Shown piece after piece: positions 36,332 through 45,507 of a stretch of 54,107 nt of DNA. The notes below the pieces were generated by a model that saw nothing but the letters and a program-made list of their open reading frames with translations, ran no database searches and was not told the DNA's origin. Source of the DNA: Hyphomicrobiales bacterium (GTDB taxonomy: Bacteria > Pseudomonadota > Alphaproteobacteria > Rhizobiales > Beijerinckiaceae); contig JAFBAS010000106.1 of the NCBI GenBank assembly GCA_019247605.1, positions 1-54,107 of the forward strand. The letters run 5' to 3'. Within the stretch, counting starts at the first letter, position 1, and every line of letters begins with the position of its first letter. The position numbers and the translations under genes were made by a program.

Positions 36332-38260
36332 TCAGGCCCTCTGCCCCGCGAGGCCGCGTTCCTTCAAGGCCGCCTCGATCTCGGTGAGCACAACCGGATC
36401 CTCGACGGTCGAAGGCGCGGTCCACTCTTCGCCATCGGCGATCTTGCGCATGGTGCCGCGCAGGATCTTGCCTGAACGCGTTTTGGGCAGGCGAGCGACC
36501 GTGAGCGCGATCCTGAAATCGGCGACCGGCCCGATCTTGTCGCGAACCATCGCGACGAGCTCGCTCTCGATGTCCGCGGGCGAGGCGCTGATGCCGCTCT
36601 TGAGCACGGCGAAGCCGCAAGGCCTCTCGCCCTTGATGGCATCGCTCACCCCGATCACGGCGCATTCGGCGACCGCCGGGTGGGATGCGATCACCTCCTC
36701 CATGCCGCCGGTCGAAAGGCGGTGGCCGGCGACGTTGATGATGTCGTCCGTGCGCCCCATCACGAAGACATAGCCGTCCTCGTCGAGAAAGCCGGCATCG
36801 GCCGTCTTGTAGAAGCCGGGAAACTCGGCGAGATAGCTGTCGCGCATGCGGTCATCGGCTTGCCAGAGCGTCGGGAAGGCGCCGGGCGGCAGCGGCAACT
36901 TGACGACGATCGAGCCCATCTGGTTCGGCGGCAGAGGGCGCGCCGCCTCGTCCACCACCTGAAGTTCGTAACCCGGCATGGGAACCGTCGGCGAGCCGTG
37001 CTTCACCGGCAAGAGCCCAAGCCCGAGCGGGTTTCCGGCGATGCACCAGCCCGTCTCGGTCTGCCACCAATGGTCGATGACGGGTTTCTTCAGGATTTGT
37101 TCGGCCCAGACGACGGTGTCGGGATCGGCGCGCTCGCCGGCGAGGAAAAGGGCTCTGAGGCAAGAGACATCATAGCGCGCAAGATGTTTCGCCTGCGGGT
37201 CCTCCTTCTTGATGGCGCGAAAAGCCGTCGGCGCGGTGAAGAAGGAGCGCACCTTGTGCTCGGCGATCACGCGCCAGAAACTCCCCGCATCGGGCGTGCC
37301 GACGGGTTTTCCCTCGTAGACGACGCTCGTGCATCCCGCGATGAGCGGCGCGTAGACGATGTAGGAGTGCCCAACGACCCAGCCGACGTCGGATGCCGCC
37401 CAATAAGTGTCGCCGGCCTCGACGCCGTAGAGATTGCGCATCGACCAGTCGAGCGCGACGAGATGCCCGCCATTGTCGCGGACCACGCCCTTGGGCTTGC
37501 CGGTCGTGCCGGAGGTGTAGAGCACGTAGAGCGGGTCGGTCGCGAGAAGCTGCACGCAAGGCGCGGCCTTGCCCGCCGCCTTCGCCTTGCCGATCATCGA
37601 GGCCCAGTCATGGTCGCGGTCCGCGAGAAGCTCGGCCTCGCATTGCGGACGCTGGAAGACGAGGCAGGAGGTCGGCTTGACGGTCGAGAGCGAGATCGCT
37701 TCGTCGACGAGCGGCTTGTAAGGGACGATCCGGCCAGGCTCGATGCCGCACGAGGCCGCGAGAAGAAGCGCCGGACGGCAATCGTCGATGCGGGTCGCAA
37801 GCTCGCGTGCCGCGAAACCGCCGAACACGACCGAATGCACGGCCCCGATGCGCGCGCAGGCGAGCATCGCGATGAGCGTCTCGGGGATCATCGGCATGTA
37901 GATGAGCACCCGATCTCCGGTCTCGACGCCGAAATCGCGGATCACGGCCGCAAGCGTCTCGACCTCGGTCTTGAGCTCGGCGTAGGTGAGCTTGCGGATG
38001 GTGTCGGTGACCGGGCTGTCGTGAATGATGGCCAGGCGCTCGCCGTGTCCTGCCGCCACATGCCGGTCGATCGCGTTGTGGCAGGTGTTGCACACGCCGT
38101 CCGGATACCAGCGTCCATAGACGCCGGCGCGTGCGTCGAACACGGTCGCGGGGGCTTGGAACCAGTCGATGGCGCGCGCCGCTTCCCCCCAGAAGCCGAC
38201 GGGATCGCTCTTCCAGCGCGCGTAGAGCTCGGGGTAGCGGCTTTTCGCCGGTTCGTTCAT
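36332..38260 (-). CDS. prpE: Propionyl-CoA synthetase
   Basis: A 642-residue acyl-AMP-forming ligase. It has the ACAS N-terminal pattern, the P-loop YTSGTTGKPKGVVRDNGG, HWWQTETGW, GRTDDIINVAGHRLSTGGMEE and the catalytic lysine in KTRSGKILRGTMR. VRDNGGHLVAL and the Cys-rich DGVCNTCHNAIDRHV are typical of PrpE rather than acetyl-CoA synthetase. It activates propionate, and acetate less well, to the CoA ester. No methylcitrate-cycle genes are nearby in the window. Confidence 0.93.
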   Translation of the reverse strand: MNEPAKSRYPELYARWKSDPVGFWGEAARAIDWFQAPATVFDARAGVYGRWYPDGVCNTCHNAIDRHVAAGHGERLAIIHDSPVTDTIRKLTYAELKTEVETLAAVIRDFGVETGDRVLIYMPMIPETLIAMLACARIGAVHSVVFGGFAARELATRIDDCRPALLLAASCGIEPGRIVPYKPLVDEAISLSTVKPTSCLVFQRPQCEAELLADRDHDWASMIGKAKAAGKAAPCVQLLATDPLYVLYTSGTTGKPKGVVRDNGGHLVALDWSMRNLYGVEAGDTYWAASDVGWVVGHSYIVYAPLIAGCTSVVYEGKPVGTPDAGSFWRVIAEHKVRSFFTAPTAFRAIKKEDPQAKHLARYDVSCLRALFLAGERADPDTVVWAEQILKKPVIDHWWQTETGWCIAGNPLGLGLLPVKHGSPTVPMPGYELQVVDEAARPLPPNQMGSIVVKLPLPPGAFPTLWQADDRMRDSYLAEFPGFYKTADAGFLDEDGYVFVMGRTDDIINVAGHRLSTGGMEEVIASHPAVAECAVIGVSDAIKGERPCGFAVLKSGISASPADIESELVAMVRDKIGPVADFRIALTVARLPKTRSGKILRGTMRKIADGEEWTAPSTVEDPVVLTEIEAALKERGLAGQRA

Positions 38261-38362
38261 CGCGATGGTCTCCGGCCGGTCCCGGTATCACGCAAATAGC
38301 GACCGGCGCCAAAAAACATAGAGGATACGGCGCCGCGGCTCAAAGTTCCGCAAAGCTCGCCT

Positions 38363-38386
38363 CGGCCTTTACGATCGTAAGGGCCG
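38363..38386. promoter_or_regulatory. 24-bp near-perfect palindrome upstream of prpE
   Basis: The sequence around the centre ACGATCGT reads as a palindrome for 24 bp with only one mismatched pair (CGGCC on the left, GGCCG on the right). It is about 100 bp upstream of prpE and 90 bp past the end of the carbonic anhydrase gene on the same strand. It could be a terminator for the latter or an operator for prpE; no U-run is obvious. Confidence 0.4.
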
Positions 38387-38478
38387 CAACATGAGGTCAA
38401 CGAGACCAATCCGTCCGAAAAGTGCCGGGGCAGCGGCTCGCGGGGCGCCGCGCGAGGATCTGACGCGCGGCCGAAGCG

Positions 38479-39096
38479 TCAATCGTGGATGAGCCGCTCC
38501 AGCTCTTGGGACGAAGCGACGGACACGCTGAGATCGTTCACGAGACCGTCGGCGATCGAGTAGATCCAGCCGTGCACGCAGAGCGCCTGACCCCTCGCCC
38601 AGGCGTCCTGCACGAAGACGTCGGAAGCGACGTTGCGCACCTGGCGGATGACGTTGAGCTCGCAAAGCCTGTCGAGGCGCGCACGCTCTTCCAAAATGTC
38701 GAGCTCGTGGCGGTGGTCGTGATAGACCTCGCGTATCGGATGAAGCCAATGGTCGACGAGGCCGCGGCGCTTCCCGTCGACGGCGGCGCTGACCCCGCCG
38801 CAACCGTAATGACCGACCACCATGATGTGCTTCACCTTCAGCACATCGACCGCAAATTGCAGCACCGAAAGGTAGTTGGCATCTTGCGGCGGCGCGAGAT
38901 TCGCGACATTGCGGTGGACGAAGAGCTCGCCAGGGTCGAGATCGACGATCTCGTTTGCGGGTACCCGGCTATCGGAGCAGCCGATCCAAAGGTACTCGGG
39001 CGCCTGCTGACGCTCGAGGCGCCTGAAGAAATCGGCGTCCGTCGCCCGCATGCGCTGCGCCCAGGCGCGGTTGTTGGCCTTGAGATGGTCGAGCAT
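38479..39096 (-). CDS. Beta-class carbonic anhydrase
   Basis: A 205-residue enzyme from the ATG at 39096 (an ATG at 39129 would add eleven residues). The zinc-site motifs are WIGCSDSRVPANEI (Cys and Asp of the CxDxR motif) and VVGHYGCGGVSAA (His and Cys). NVANLAPPQDANY and the C-terminal CVHGWIYSIADG are typical of the bacterial beta class. It interconverts CO2 and bicarbonate in the cytosol, which also fits with CO2 released by urease elsewhere in the window. Confidence 0.95.
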   Translation of the reverse strand: MLDHLKANNRAWAQRMRATDADFFRRLERQQAPEYLWIGCSDSRVPANEIVDLDPGELFVHRNVANLAPPQDANYLSVLQFAVDVLKVKHIMVVGHYGCGGVSAAVDGKRRGLVDHWLHPIREVYHDHRHELDILEERARLDRLCELNVIRQVRNVASDVFVQDAWARGQALCVHGWIYSIADGLVNDLSVSVASSQELERLIHD

Positions 39097-39342
39097 CGGA
39101 TGCGCATAGCGCCACCGTCGCCGTCCCACAAGACAAGGGGCCCAACCGCATCATGCCTCGGAACCGCGCAACGCTTGCGGGTTAGGGTGGTCGCATGAAT
39201 GCCGCCGGCCCACGCGCCCATTCGGTCGCATAAACGGGCTCCTCCGGACCGTTTCCCGCGGATCTGAAGTTTTCGCCATGCCTCTTGAAGTGCGTTAGGC
39301 GCAGGTCGATAACGTCGAGGTATCACGGGCGCGAGCGACGAA

Positions 39343-40452
39343 GTGGATGAAATGATGGATCAGGTGCGCGAAGAGCCGTTGTCCTTCGAGAAGAGCCAGA
39401 ACCCGCTCGCCCCCGCCGAACGCGAGGCTTTGCTTCGCAACCCGGGCTGGGGCCGCGTCTTCACCGATCACATGGTGACGATCCGCTACAAGGAGGGTCT
39501 GGGCTGGCATGACGGCAAGATCGGGCAAAGGTCGGATGTTCGTCTCGAACCGGGCTCGATGGTGCTCCATTACTCCCAGGAAATCTTCGAGGGCCTAAAG
39601 GCCTATCGCATGCCCGATGGCGGCGCCGCGCTTTTCAGGCCCGACGCCAATGCGCGCCGCTTCCGCAACTCCGCCGAGCGCCTCGCGATGGCGCCATTGC
39701 CGGAAAGTTTGTTCCTCGAATCGGTGCGCAAGCTCGTCCGCGTCGATCGGGACTGGATCCCGTCGGCGGACGGGGCGGCGCTCTATCTGCGCCCCTTCAT
39801 GATCGCGACCGAGATCGCGCTCGGCACCAAGCCCTCGGCCGAATATCTCTATTGCGTCGTGGCCTCGCCCGTCGGCTCCTATTTCAAGGGCGGCGCCGCC
39901 ACGGTGACGCTCTGGGTCTCCGAGACCTACACGCGAGCTGCCCAGGGCGGCACCGGCGCCGCCAAATGCGGCGGCAATTATGCGGCGAGCCTCGCCGCTC
40001 AGGCGCAAGGGTCTCGCGAGGGCTGTGATCAGGTCGTATTCCTCGACGCCGTCGAAAGGAGATGGGTCGAGGAGCTCGGCGGCATGAACATCTTCTTCGT
40101 CTTCGATAACGGCACGCTTCAGACCCCGCCGCTCACCGGCACCATCCTGCCGGGAGTGACCCGAGATTCCCTGATCACGCTTGCCCGCGATTTGGGGCTC
40201 ACCGTGCGCGAGCAGCCGTACGCGATCGACGCGTGGCAGGCGGACGCGCTGAGCGGGCGGCTGCGTGAAGCCTTCGCCTGCGGCACGGCCGCCGTGATCA
40301 CGCCGATCGGCAAGGTGAAGGGCAAGAACCGCGCCTTCACCATCGCGGACGGCGAGCCCGGGCCCCTCACGCAACGCCTGAAAACGGCCTTGACGGACAT
40401 TCAATTCGGGCGCGCACCGGACCCGCATGGCTGGCGCGACCGGCTGTTTTGA
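39343..40452 (+). CDS. ilvE: Branched-chain amino acid aminotransferase (class IV)
   Basis: A 369-residue PLP enzyme of the long BCAT form. The PLP lysine lies in GTGAAKCGGNYAASLAAQ, with EELGGMNIFFVF and TGTILPGVTRDSLITLA as the conserved glutamate and phosphate-binding segments, and QEIFEGLKAYR near the N-terminus. It performs the last step of Leu, Ile and Val synthesis or the first of their breakdown. It is a single gene here, with the acyl-CoA ligase 240 bp downstream. Confidence 0.95.
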   Translation: MDEMMDQVREEPLSFEKSQNPLAPAEREALLRNPGWGRVFTDHMVTIRYKEGLGWHDGKIGQRSDVRLEPGSMVLHYSQEIFEGLKAYRMPDGGAALFRPDANARRFRNSAERLAMAPLPESLFLESVRKLVRVDRDWIPSADGAALYLRPFMIATEIALGTKPSAEYLYCVVASPVGSYFKGGAATVTLWVSETYTRAAQGGTGAAKCGGNYAASLAAQAQGSREGCDQVVFLDAVERRWVEELGGMNIFFVFDNGTLQTPPLTGTILPGVTRDSLITLARDLGLTVREQPYAIDAWQADALSGRLREAFACGTAAVITPIGKVKGKNRAFTIADGEPGPLTQRLKTALTDIQFGRAPDPHGWRDRLF

Positions 40453-40694
40453 GCGCGTCAAGCTCCGCACGCTGTCATCCTCGCCCGAGCGGCCGAAGGT
40501 CGCGAGGGGAAGGGGAACCATGGTCCAAGACGTGGGGGATTTGTGGGCCCGCTTCCCTCGACGCGCTTTCGCGATCCTCGTCGGGGGAGACACATTTGTG
40601 AAGCGTCACCGATTCTGAGAGGTTCGCAGAGCGCATGCTCTAGCCTCTTTGCCGAAGCGCGGTAACATGAAGGGCTTGTGTTTCGAGGCTCGCC

Positions 40695-42371
40695 ATGACC
40701 GACCTTCACCAGACACCGCCTTCGAAGTCCGATCTCTCCAAGAAGAACCCCTACGAGATCGGCCTTGCCAAGAACGCGGCGAATTTTCAGCCGCTGACCC
40801 CTTTGAACTTCCTCGAGCGTGCCGCCGCGGTCTTTCCTAGCCAGACCGCGATCGTGCATGGCGGCTTGCGGCGCGACTATGCGCAATTCTATGCCCGCGC
40901 GCGCCGCCTCGCCTGCGGGCTCGCGGCGCGCGGCATCGAGCGCAACGACACGGTCTCGGTGATGCTCGCCAATACGCCCGCAATGCTCGAATGCCATTAC
41001 GGCGTGCCGATGCTCGGGGCCGTGCTCAACACGCTCAACACGCGGCTCGATGCGAAAATCCTGGCGTTCACGCTCGATCATGCCGAGACGAAGGTGCTGA
41101 TCGTCGACCGGGAATTCGCCCCCGTCATGCGCGAGGCGCTGATGCTGGCGAAAGTGAAGCCTCTCGTCATCGATTACGACGACCCGGAATATGACGGACC
41201 GGGCGAGCGCATCGGCACGATGGAATATGAGGAGCTCGTCGCCTCGGGCGATCCGGGCTTTGCCTGGTCGGCGCCGCGGGACGAATGGGATGCCATCTCG
41301 CTCAACTACACGTCGGGCACGACGGGCAATCCGAAGGGCGTGGTCTATCATCATCGAGGAGCAGCGCTTCTGGCCCAAGGCAACGTCATCGTCTCGAGCA
41401 TGGCGAAGCACCCGGTCTATTTGTGGACGCTGCCGATGTTTCATTGCAACGGCTGGTGCTTCCCCTGGTCGATCGCGGTCGTCGCCGGCACGCAGGTATG
41501 CCTTCGCCAAGTGCGCGCCGCGCCCATCTACGAGCTCATGGTGCGCGAGAAGGTGACGCATCTGTGCGGCGCGCCGATCGTGATGTCGACGCTTCTCAAC
41601 GCGCCCGCGACCGAGAAGAAGAACCTGCCGCACCGCGTGTCATTCTTCACCGCGGCAGCGCCCCCGCCCGAGGCCGTGCTCGCCGCGATGCGGGAGGCGG
41701 GGTTCGACGTCACGCATCTCTACGGCCTCACCGAGACCTATGGTCCGGCGGTCGTCAACGATTGGCAGACGAAATGGGATTTCTTGGCCGCCGACGAGCA
41801 GGCGGCGATGAAGGCGCGCCAGGGCGTGCCCTACGGCGCGCTCGACGCGCTCACCGTGATGGACCCGCGGACGCTCACCCCGGTGCCGGCCGACGGAGAA
41901 ACGATCGGTGAGGTGATGTTCCGCGGCAATGTGGTGATGAAGGGCTATCTCAAGAACGAGGCCGCGACGGCGGAAGCCTTCGCGGGCGGCTGGTTCCATT
42001 CGGGCGATCTCGGCGTCCTCCATGAAGACGGCTACATCCAATTGAAGGACCGCTCGAAGGACATCATCATCTCCGGGGGCGAGAACATTTCCTCGATCGA
42101 GGTCGAGGACGCGTTGTTCAAGCATCCCGCCGTCCAGCTTGCCGCCGTCGTGGCGAAACCCGACGAGAAGTGGGGAGAGACGCCTTGCGCCTTCGTCGAG
42201 CTGAAGCCGGGCATGAGCGCCACCACCGAGGATCTCCTCGATTGGTGCCGCGAGCATTTGGCGCGCTACAAATGCCCACGCTTCCTGGTCTTTGCCGAGA
42301 TTCCCAAGACCTCTACCGGGAAGGTGCAGAAATTCGTGTTGCGCGAGCGGGCAAAGCAAGTCTCGAGCTGA
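40695..42371 (+). CDS. AMP-dependent fatty acyl-CoA ligase / 3-methylmercaptopropionyl-CoA ligase-like
   Basis: A 558-residue acyl-adenylate-forming enzyme. Motif A3 YTSGTTGNPKGVVYHHRGA, A5 YGLTETYGPA, A7 GWFHSGDLGV, A8 DRSKDIIISGGENISSIEVE and the A10 lysine KTSTGKVQKFVLRE are all present. VYLWTLPMFHCNGWC is typical of the medium-chain acyl-CoA/DMSP-degrading DmdB group. It activates a medium-chain or thioether acid; the true substrate cannot be assigned from sequence. Likely monocistronic, although the RNase D gene follows 230 bp later. Confidence 0.88.
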   Translation: MTDLHQTPPSKSDLSKKNPYEIGLAKNAANFQPLTPLNFLERAAAVFPSQTAIVHGGLRRDYAQFYARARRLACGLAARGIERNDTVSVMLANTPAMLECHYGVPMLGAVLNTLNTRLDAKILAFTLDHAETKVLIVDREFAPVMREALMLAKVKPLVIDYDDPEYDGPGERIGTMEYEELVASGDPGFAWSAPRDEWDAISLNYTSGTTGNPKGVVYHHRGAALLAQGNVIVSSMAKHPVYLWTLPMFHCNGWCFPWSIAVVAGTQVCLRQVRAAPIYELMVREKVTHLCGAPIVMSTLLNAPATEKKNLPHRVSFFTAAAPPPEAVLAAMREAGFDVTHLYGLTETYGPAVVNDWQTKWDFLAADEQAAMKARQGVPYGALDALTVMDPRTLTPVPADGETIGEVMFRGNVVMKGYLKNEAATAEAFAGGWFHSGDLGVLHEDGYIQLKDRSKDIIISGGENISSIEVEDALFKHPAVQLAAVVAKPDEKWGETPCAFVELKPGMSATTEDLLDWCREHLARYKCPRFLVFAEIPKTSTGKVQKFVLRERAKQVSS

Positions 42372-42601
42372 AGGAAGAACGCCGCGGGCTGCCCCGACAC
42401 GCCCGGTTCCGGTCGCACCTCGGTTTCGGTTGCACTTTGGTTCGGTCACACTTCGCGAGCTCGAGTCAGCCGGATCGCACGCCGCCCTTTCTTCTGAGGC
42501 TTAATTTGCTCGCTAAAATTTTACCGACAAAATAGCCTCCCTTTTGGCGGAAGGCGCGGAACGCGCTTGACTCCGAAAGCCTTCGACCGCAACCCAAGCT
42601 C

Positions 42602-43213
42602 ATGGGAAACCGCCTTCATCATGGCGATTTGCCGGCCGACTATCAGGCCGGCCCGGTGCTCGCCATCGACACGGAGACGCTTGGCCTCAACCCGCACCGT
42701 GACCGGCTTTGCCTCGTGCAGCTCTCGCGCGGCGACGGCGATGCCGATCTCGTGCAGATCGCGCCAGGGGACACACGCGCTCCCAATCTCGAGCGCATCC
42801 TCGCCGACACGCAGGTGCTGAAGCTTTTCCATTTCGCGCGTTTCGACATCGCGGTCCTTTATCATCGGCTCGGCGTAATGGCGCAGCCGATCTGGTGCAC
42901 CAAGATCGCCTCGAAGCTCACCCGCACCTACACGGACCGCCACGGGCTGCGCGATCTCGTGCGCGAGCTTCTCGGCATCGAGATCTCGAAGCAGCAGCAA
43001 TCCTCCGATTGGGGCGCGCCCAATTTGACGGATGCGCAGCTCGCTTACGCGGCCTCCGATGTGCTGCATCTGCACGCGCTGAAGGAAAGGCTCGAGGCGC
43101 TCTTGCGGCGCGAGAACAGGCTCGATCTCGCCCTGTCCTGCTTCGCCTTCCTGCCGACACGCGCGAGGCTCGATCTCGCAGGGTGGAACAACGATGTGTT
43201 CTCCCATGAGTGA
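42602..43213 (+). CDS. Short-form ribonuclease D-like 3'-5' exonuclease
   Basis: A 203-residue DEDDy exonuclease lacking the HRDC domains of full-length RNase D, a form common in alphaproteobacteria. Exo I VLAIDTETLGLN carries the first Asp-Glu pair, Exo II LFHFARFDIAVLYH gives the second Asp, and Exo III YAASDVLHLHAL gives Tyr and the last Asp. It probably trims tRNA or other small RNA 3' ends. Its TGA overlaps the next gene's ATG by one base (TGATG at 43211-43215). Confidence 0.9.
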   Translation: MGNRLHHGDLPADYQAGPVLAIDTETLGLNPHRDRLCLVQLSRGDGDADLVQIAPGDTRAPNLERILADTQVLKLFHFARFDIAVLYHRLGVMAQPIWCTKIASKLTRTYTDRHGLRDLVRELLGIEISKQQQSSDWGAPNLTDAQLAYAASDVLHLHALKERLEALLRRENRLDLALSCFAFLPTRARLDLAGWNNDVFSHE

Positions 43214-43827
43214 TGCGGCGCGTCCCGCCCTCCATGAGTGACCCGGAAACAGAGGATCGTTCGGCCATCGCGGCGCTCGTGAACAATTGGGCGGTGTGGC
43301 GCGACGCCGGCAATTGGGAACGCTTCCGAGGTGTCTGGCACGACGACGGGCGCATGATGGCGACCTGGTTCCAGGGCTCGGCCGACGCCTTCATCGCGGC
43401 GAGCCGCGAAGGCTGGGAGAAGGGCGTCTCCATCCTGCACTTCCTCGGCGGAATCGCGATCGACATCAAAGGCACGCGCGCCATCGCGCAGACCAAGATG
43501 ACGATCTCGCAGCGCGGCGAAGTCCACGGCGTTGCTTGCGACGTGGTGTGCACGGGCCGCTTCTATGATTTCCTCGAGAAGCGTGCCGGAAACTGGGGCC
43601 TCGTGTTGCGCCAGCCGATCTACGAGAAGGACCGGCTCGACCCGGTGGACCCGGCCGCGAAGCTCGAACTCGATCAGAACCTGTTGCGGCGCTTCCCCGA
43701 AGGTTACCGCCACCTCGCCTACATGCAGACGCAGATCGGATATGAGGTGAAGCGCGACATGCCGGGGCTTCGCGGGGCCGAGGTCGAGGCTCTCTATCGG
43801 CGCGGACGCGCCTGGCTCGAGGAGTAA
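43213..43827 (+). CDS. SnoaL/NTF2-like domain protein
   Basis: A 204-residue protein with the NTF2-like alpha/beta-barrel pattern: a helical start (SAIAALVNNWAVWRDAGNWERF), then VWHDDGRMMATWFQGS and alternating strands (AIAQTKMTISQRG, FYDFLEKRAGNWGLVLRQP). Such proteins are isomerases, dehydratases or ring-hydroxylase small subunits. No partner enzyme is adjacent, so the activity is unassigned. The ATG at 43213 couples it to the RNase D gene; ATG 43234 is an alternative start. Confidence 0.75.
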   Translation: MRRVPPSMSDPETEDRSAIAALVNNWAVWRDAGNWERFRGVWHDDGRMMATWFQGSADAFIAASREGWEKGVSILHFLGGIAIDIKGTRAIAQTKMTISQRGEVHGVACDVVCTGRFYDFLEKRAGNWGLVLRQPIYEKDRLDPVDPAAKLELDQNLLRRFPEGYRHLAYMQTQIGYEVKRDMPGLRGAEVEALYRRGRAWLEE

Positions 43828-43833
43828 GGCGTA

Positions 43834-43998
43834 GTCGGTCTGAGTGAGGCTCGCCGAGAGGTGTTCCAAGACGCGGAAGGCTGGCCCGGCGGCGCGGTGA
43901 AGGACCCTCGTCCAACTTCGCATCGCGCTCGCCGCGAGCATGGGGGAACTTGGTTTTCAGATTGCGCTTTGCCGTCTCTCGCAAAGACTCAGACCGAC
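43834..43998. repeat. Perfect 12-bp inverted repeat spanning the urtE 3' end
   Basis: GTCGGTCTGAGT at 43834-43845 is the exact reverse complement of ACTCAGACCGAC at 43987-43998. The right arm covers the last codons and stop of urtE; the left arm lies just after the SnoaL-like gene. Between them, CTTTGC (43967-43972) and GCAAAG (43981-43986) form a short stem directly after the urtE stop that could help terminate the operon. Confidence 0.6.
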
Positions 43999-44684
43999 AT
44001 GAGGCGCCGCACCGCGGCCTCATCCATGTTCCCGGTCGAGCCCGAAAGGGCGATCTCGCCGCGATCCATCACATGGAATTTGTCGGCAAGCTGCTTGGCG
44101 AAATCGAAGTACTGCTCGACGAGGAGGATGGCGATCCGGCCAGAACGACGCAGATAATCGATCGCTTTCGCGATCTGCGCGATGATCGACGGTTGGATGC
44201 CTTCCGTCGGCTCGTCGAGCACGATGAGCTTCGGCCGTGTGACGAGGGCACGCGCGATCGCGAGCTGTTGCTGCTGGCCGCCGGACAAATCCCCTCCCTT
44301 GCGGTGCAGCATGTCTTTGAGCACGGGGAAAAGGTCGAAGACCTCATCCGGTACGGAACGTTGCGAGGGCGCAAGCGCTGCAAAGCCGGTCTCCAGATTC
44401 TCACGAACGCTCAGCAAGGGGAAGATCTCACGTCCTTGCGGCACGTAGGCAATGCCGAGCCGCGCGCGCCGATGAGGGGCGAGCAGGGTGATATCCCTGC
44501 CGTCGAAGAAGATTCTTCCCGCCTTGACCTGTTGTTGCCCGATCACCGCGCGCAAAAGCGTCGTCTTGCCCACGCCATTGCGGCCGAGAACGCAAGTCAC
44601 CTCGCCGCGCGCCGCCGACAACGAGACGCCGCGCACGACCTGAGCCGCTCCATAAAAGAGATCGATCTTCTCGACGTTCAGCAT
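43989..44684 (-). CDS. urtE: Urea ABC transporter ATP-binding subunit UrtE
   Basis: A 231-residue ATPase of the LivF type. Walker A LGRNGVGKTTLL, Q-loop YVPQGREIFP, signature LSGGQQQQLAIARAL and Walker B LIVLDEPTEGIQPSI are intact. ENLETGF and the C-terminal MDRGEIALSG fit UrtE rather than a generic LivF. It is the last gene of urtABCDE and forms the ATPase pair with UrtD. About 70 bp separate it from urtD, more than between the other members. Confidence 0.95.
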   Translation of the reverse strand: MLNVEKIDLFYGAAQVVRGVSLSAARGEVTCVLGRNGVGKTTLLRAVIGQQQVKAGRIFFDGRDITLLAPHRRARLGIAYVPQGREIFPLLSVRENLETGFAALAPSQRSVPDEVFDLFPVLKDMLHRKGGDLSGGQQQQLAIARALVTRPKLIVLDEPTEGIQPSIIAQIAKAIDYLRRSGRIAILLVEQYFDFAKQLADKFHVMDRGEIALSGSTGNMDEAAVRRLMSV

Positions 44685-44689
44685 TTGGC

Positions 44690-44755
44690 GAAGCGAGACA
44701 AGAAGCGAAATACGAAAAGAGAGGATCGAGCGGCGGTCATTTTTCTTCTCGCTTC
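44690..44755. promoter_or_regulatory. Inverted repeat in the urtD-urtE spacer
   Basis: GAAGCGAGA (44690-44698) and TCTCGCTTC (44747-44755) are exact 9-bp reverse complements, one arm overlapping the urtD stop codon. The transcript could fold into a long-range stem between urtD and urtE, possibly tuning relative expression. Role inferred only from position. Confidence 0.35.
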
Positions 44756-45503
44756 ACCGGCCGAGATAGACTTCGATCACGCGCTCATCGGCGCTCACCT
44801 TGTCGAGGGAACCCTCGGCCAGCACGGCGCCTTCGTGCAGCACCGTCACTTGCACCCCAAGCTCGTTCACGAAACTCATGTCGTGTTCGACAACGAGGAC
44901 CGAATGATCCTCGGCGATTTCCTTCAACAGACGGGCGGTCTCGACGCTTTCGGCATCCGTCATGCCGGCAACCGGCTCATCGACGAGGAGGAGCTTCGGC
45001 TCTTGGCCGAGCAGCATGCCGATTTCGAGCCATTGCTTCTGCCCGTGGCTCAGCCAGCCGGCGGGACGATCGCGCACGGCAGCAAGCCGTGTCGTCTCGA
45101 GAAGCGTGTCGAGGCGGCGGGAGGCTTCAGGCCCCTTGCGCCGGGTGAGATTCGCGAACGCCTCGCGCGGACCCGCCAAGGCCAAAAGGAGGTTGTCTTC
45201 GACCGCGTGATTGTCGAAGACGGTCGGTCGTTGGAATTTGCGGCCGATGCCGAGCCCGGCGATCTGCGCTTCATCGAGGCGCGTGAGATCGATCCCGCCT
45301 TCGAAAATCACATCTCCGCTGTCGGGCCGGGTCTTTCCGGTGATGACGTCCATCATCGTCGTCTTGCCGGCGCCGTTCGGCCCTATGATGGCGCGCATTT
45401 CGCCGGCCTTGATGGTGAGGGAAAGCTCGCGCAAGGCTTTGAACCCGTCGAAGCTCACCGTGACGCCGTCGAGGTAGAGCAGGCTTCGCGTCACCTGCGC
45501 CAT
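44754..45503 (-). CDS. urtD: Urea ABC transporter ATP-binding subunit UrtD
   Basis: A 249-residue ATPase of the LivG type. Walker A IIGPNGAGKTTMMDVITGKTRP, with the TGKTRPD stretch typical of UrtD, Q-loop GRKFQRPTVF, signature WLSHGQKQWLEIGMLL (the unusual LSHGQKQ form characteristic of UrtD) and Walker B LLLVDEPVAGMTD are visible. It pairs with UrtE to energise urea import. It starts four bases after the urtC stop. Confidence 0.96.
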   Translation of the reverse strand: MAQVTRSLLYLDGVTVSFDGFKALRELSLTIKAGEMRAIIGPNGAGKTTMMDVITGKTRPDSGDVIFEGGIDLTRLDEAQIAGLGIGRKFQRPTVFDNHAVEDNLLLALAGPREAFANLTRRKGPEASRRLDTLLETTRLAAVRDRPAGWLSHGQKQWLEIGMLLGQEPKLLLVDEPVAGMTDAESVETARLLKEIAEDHSVLVVEHDMSFVNELGVQVTVLHEGAVLAEGSLDKVSADERVIEVYLGR

Positions 45504-45507
45504 CTGC

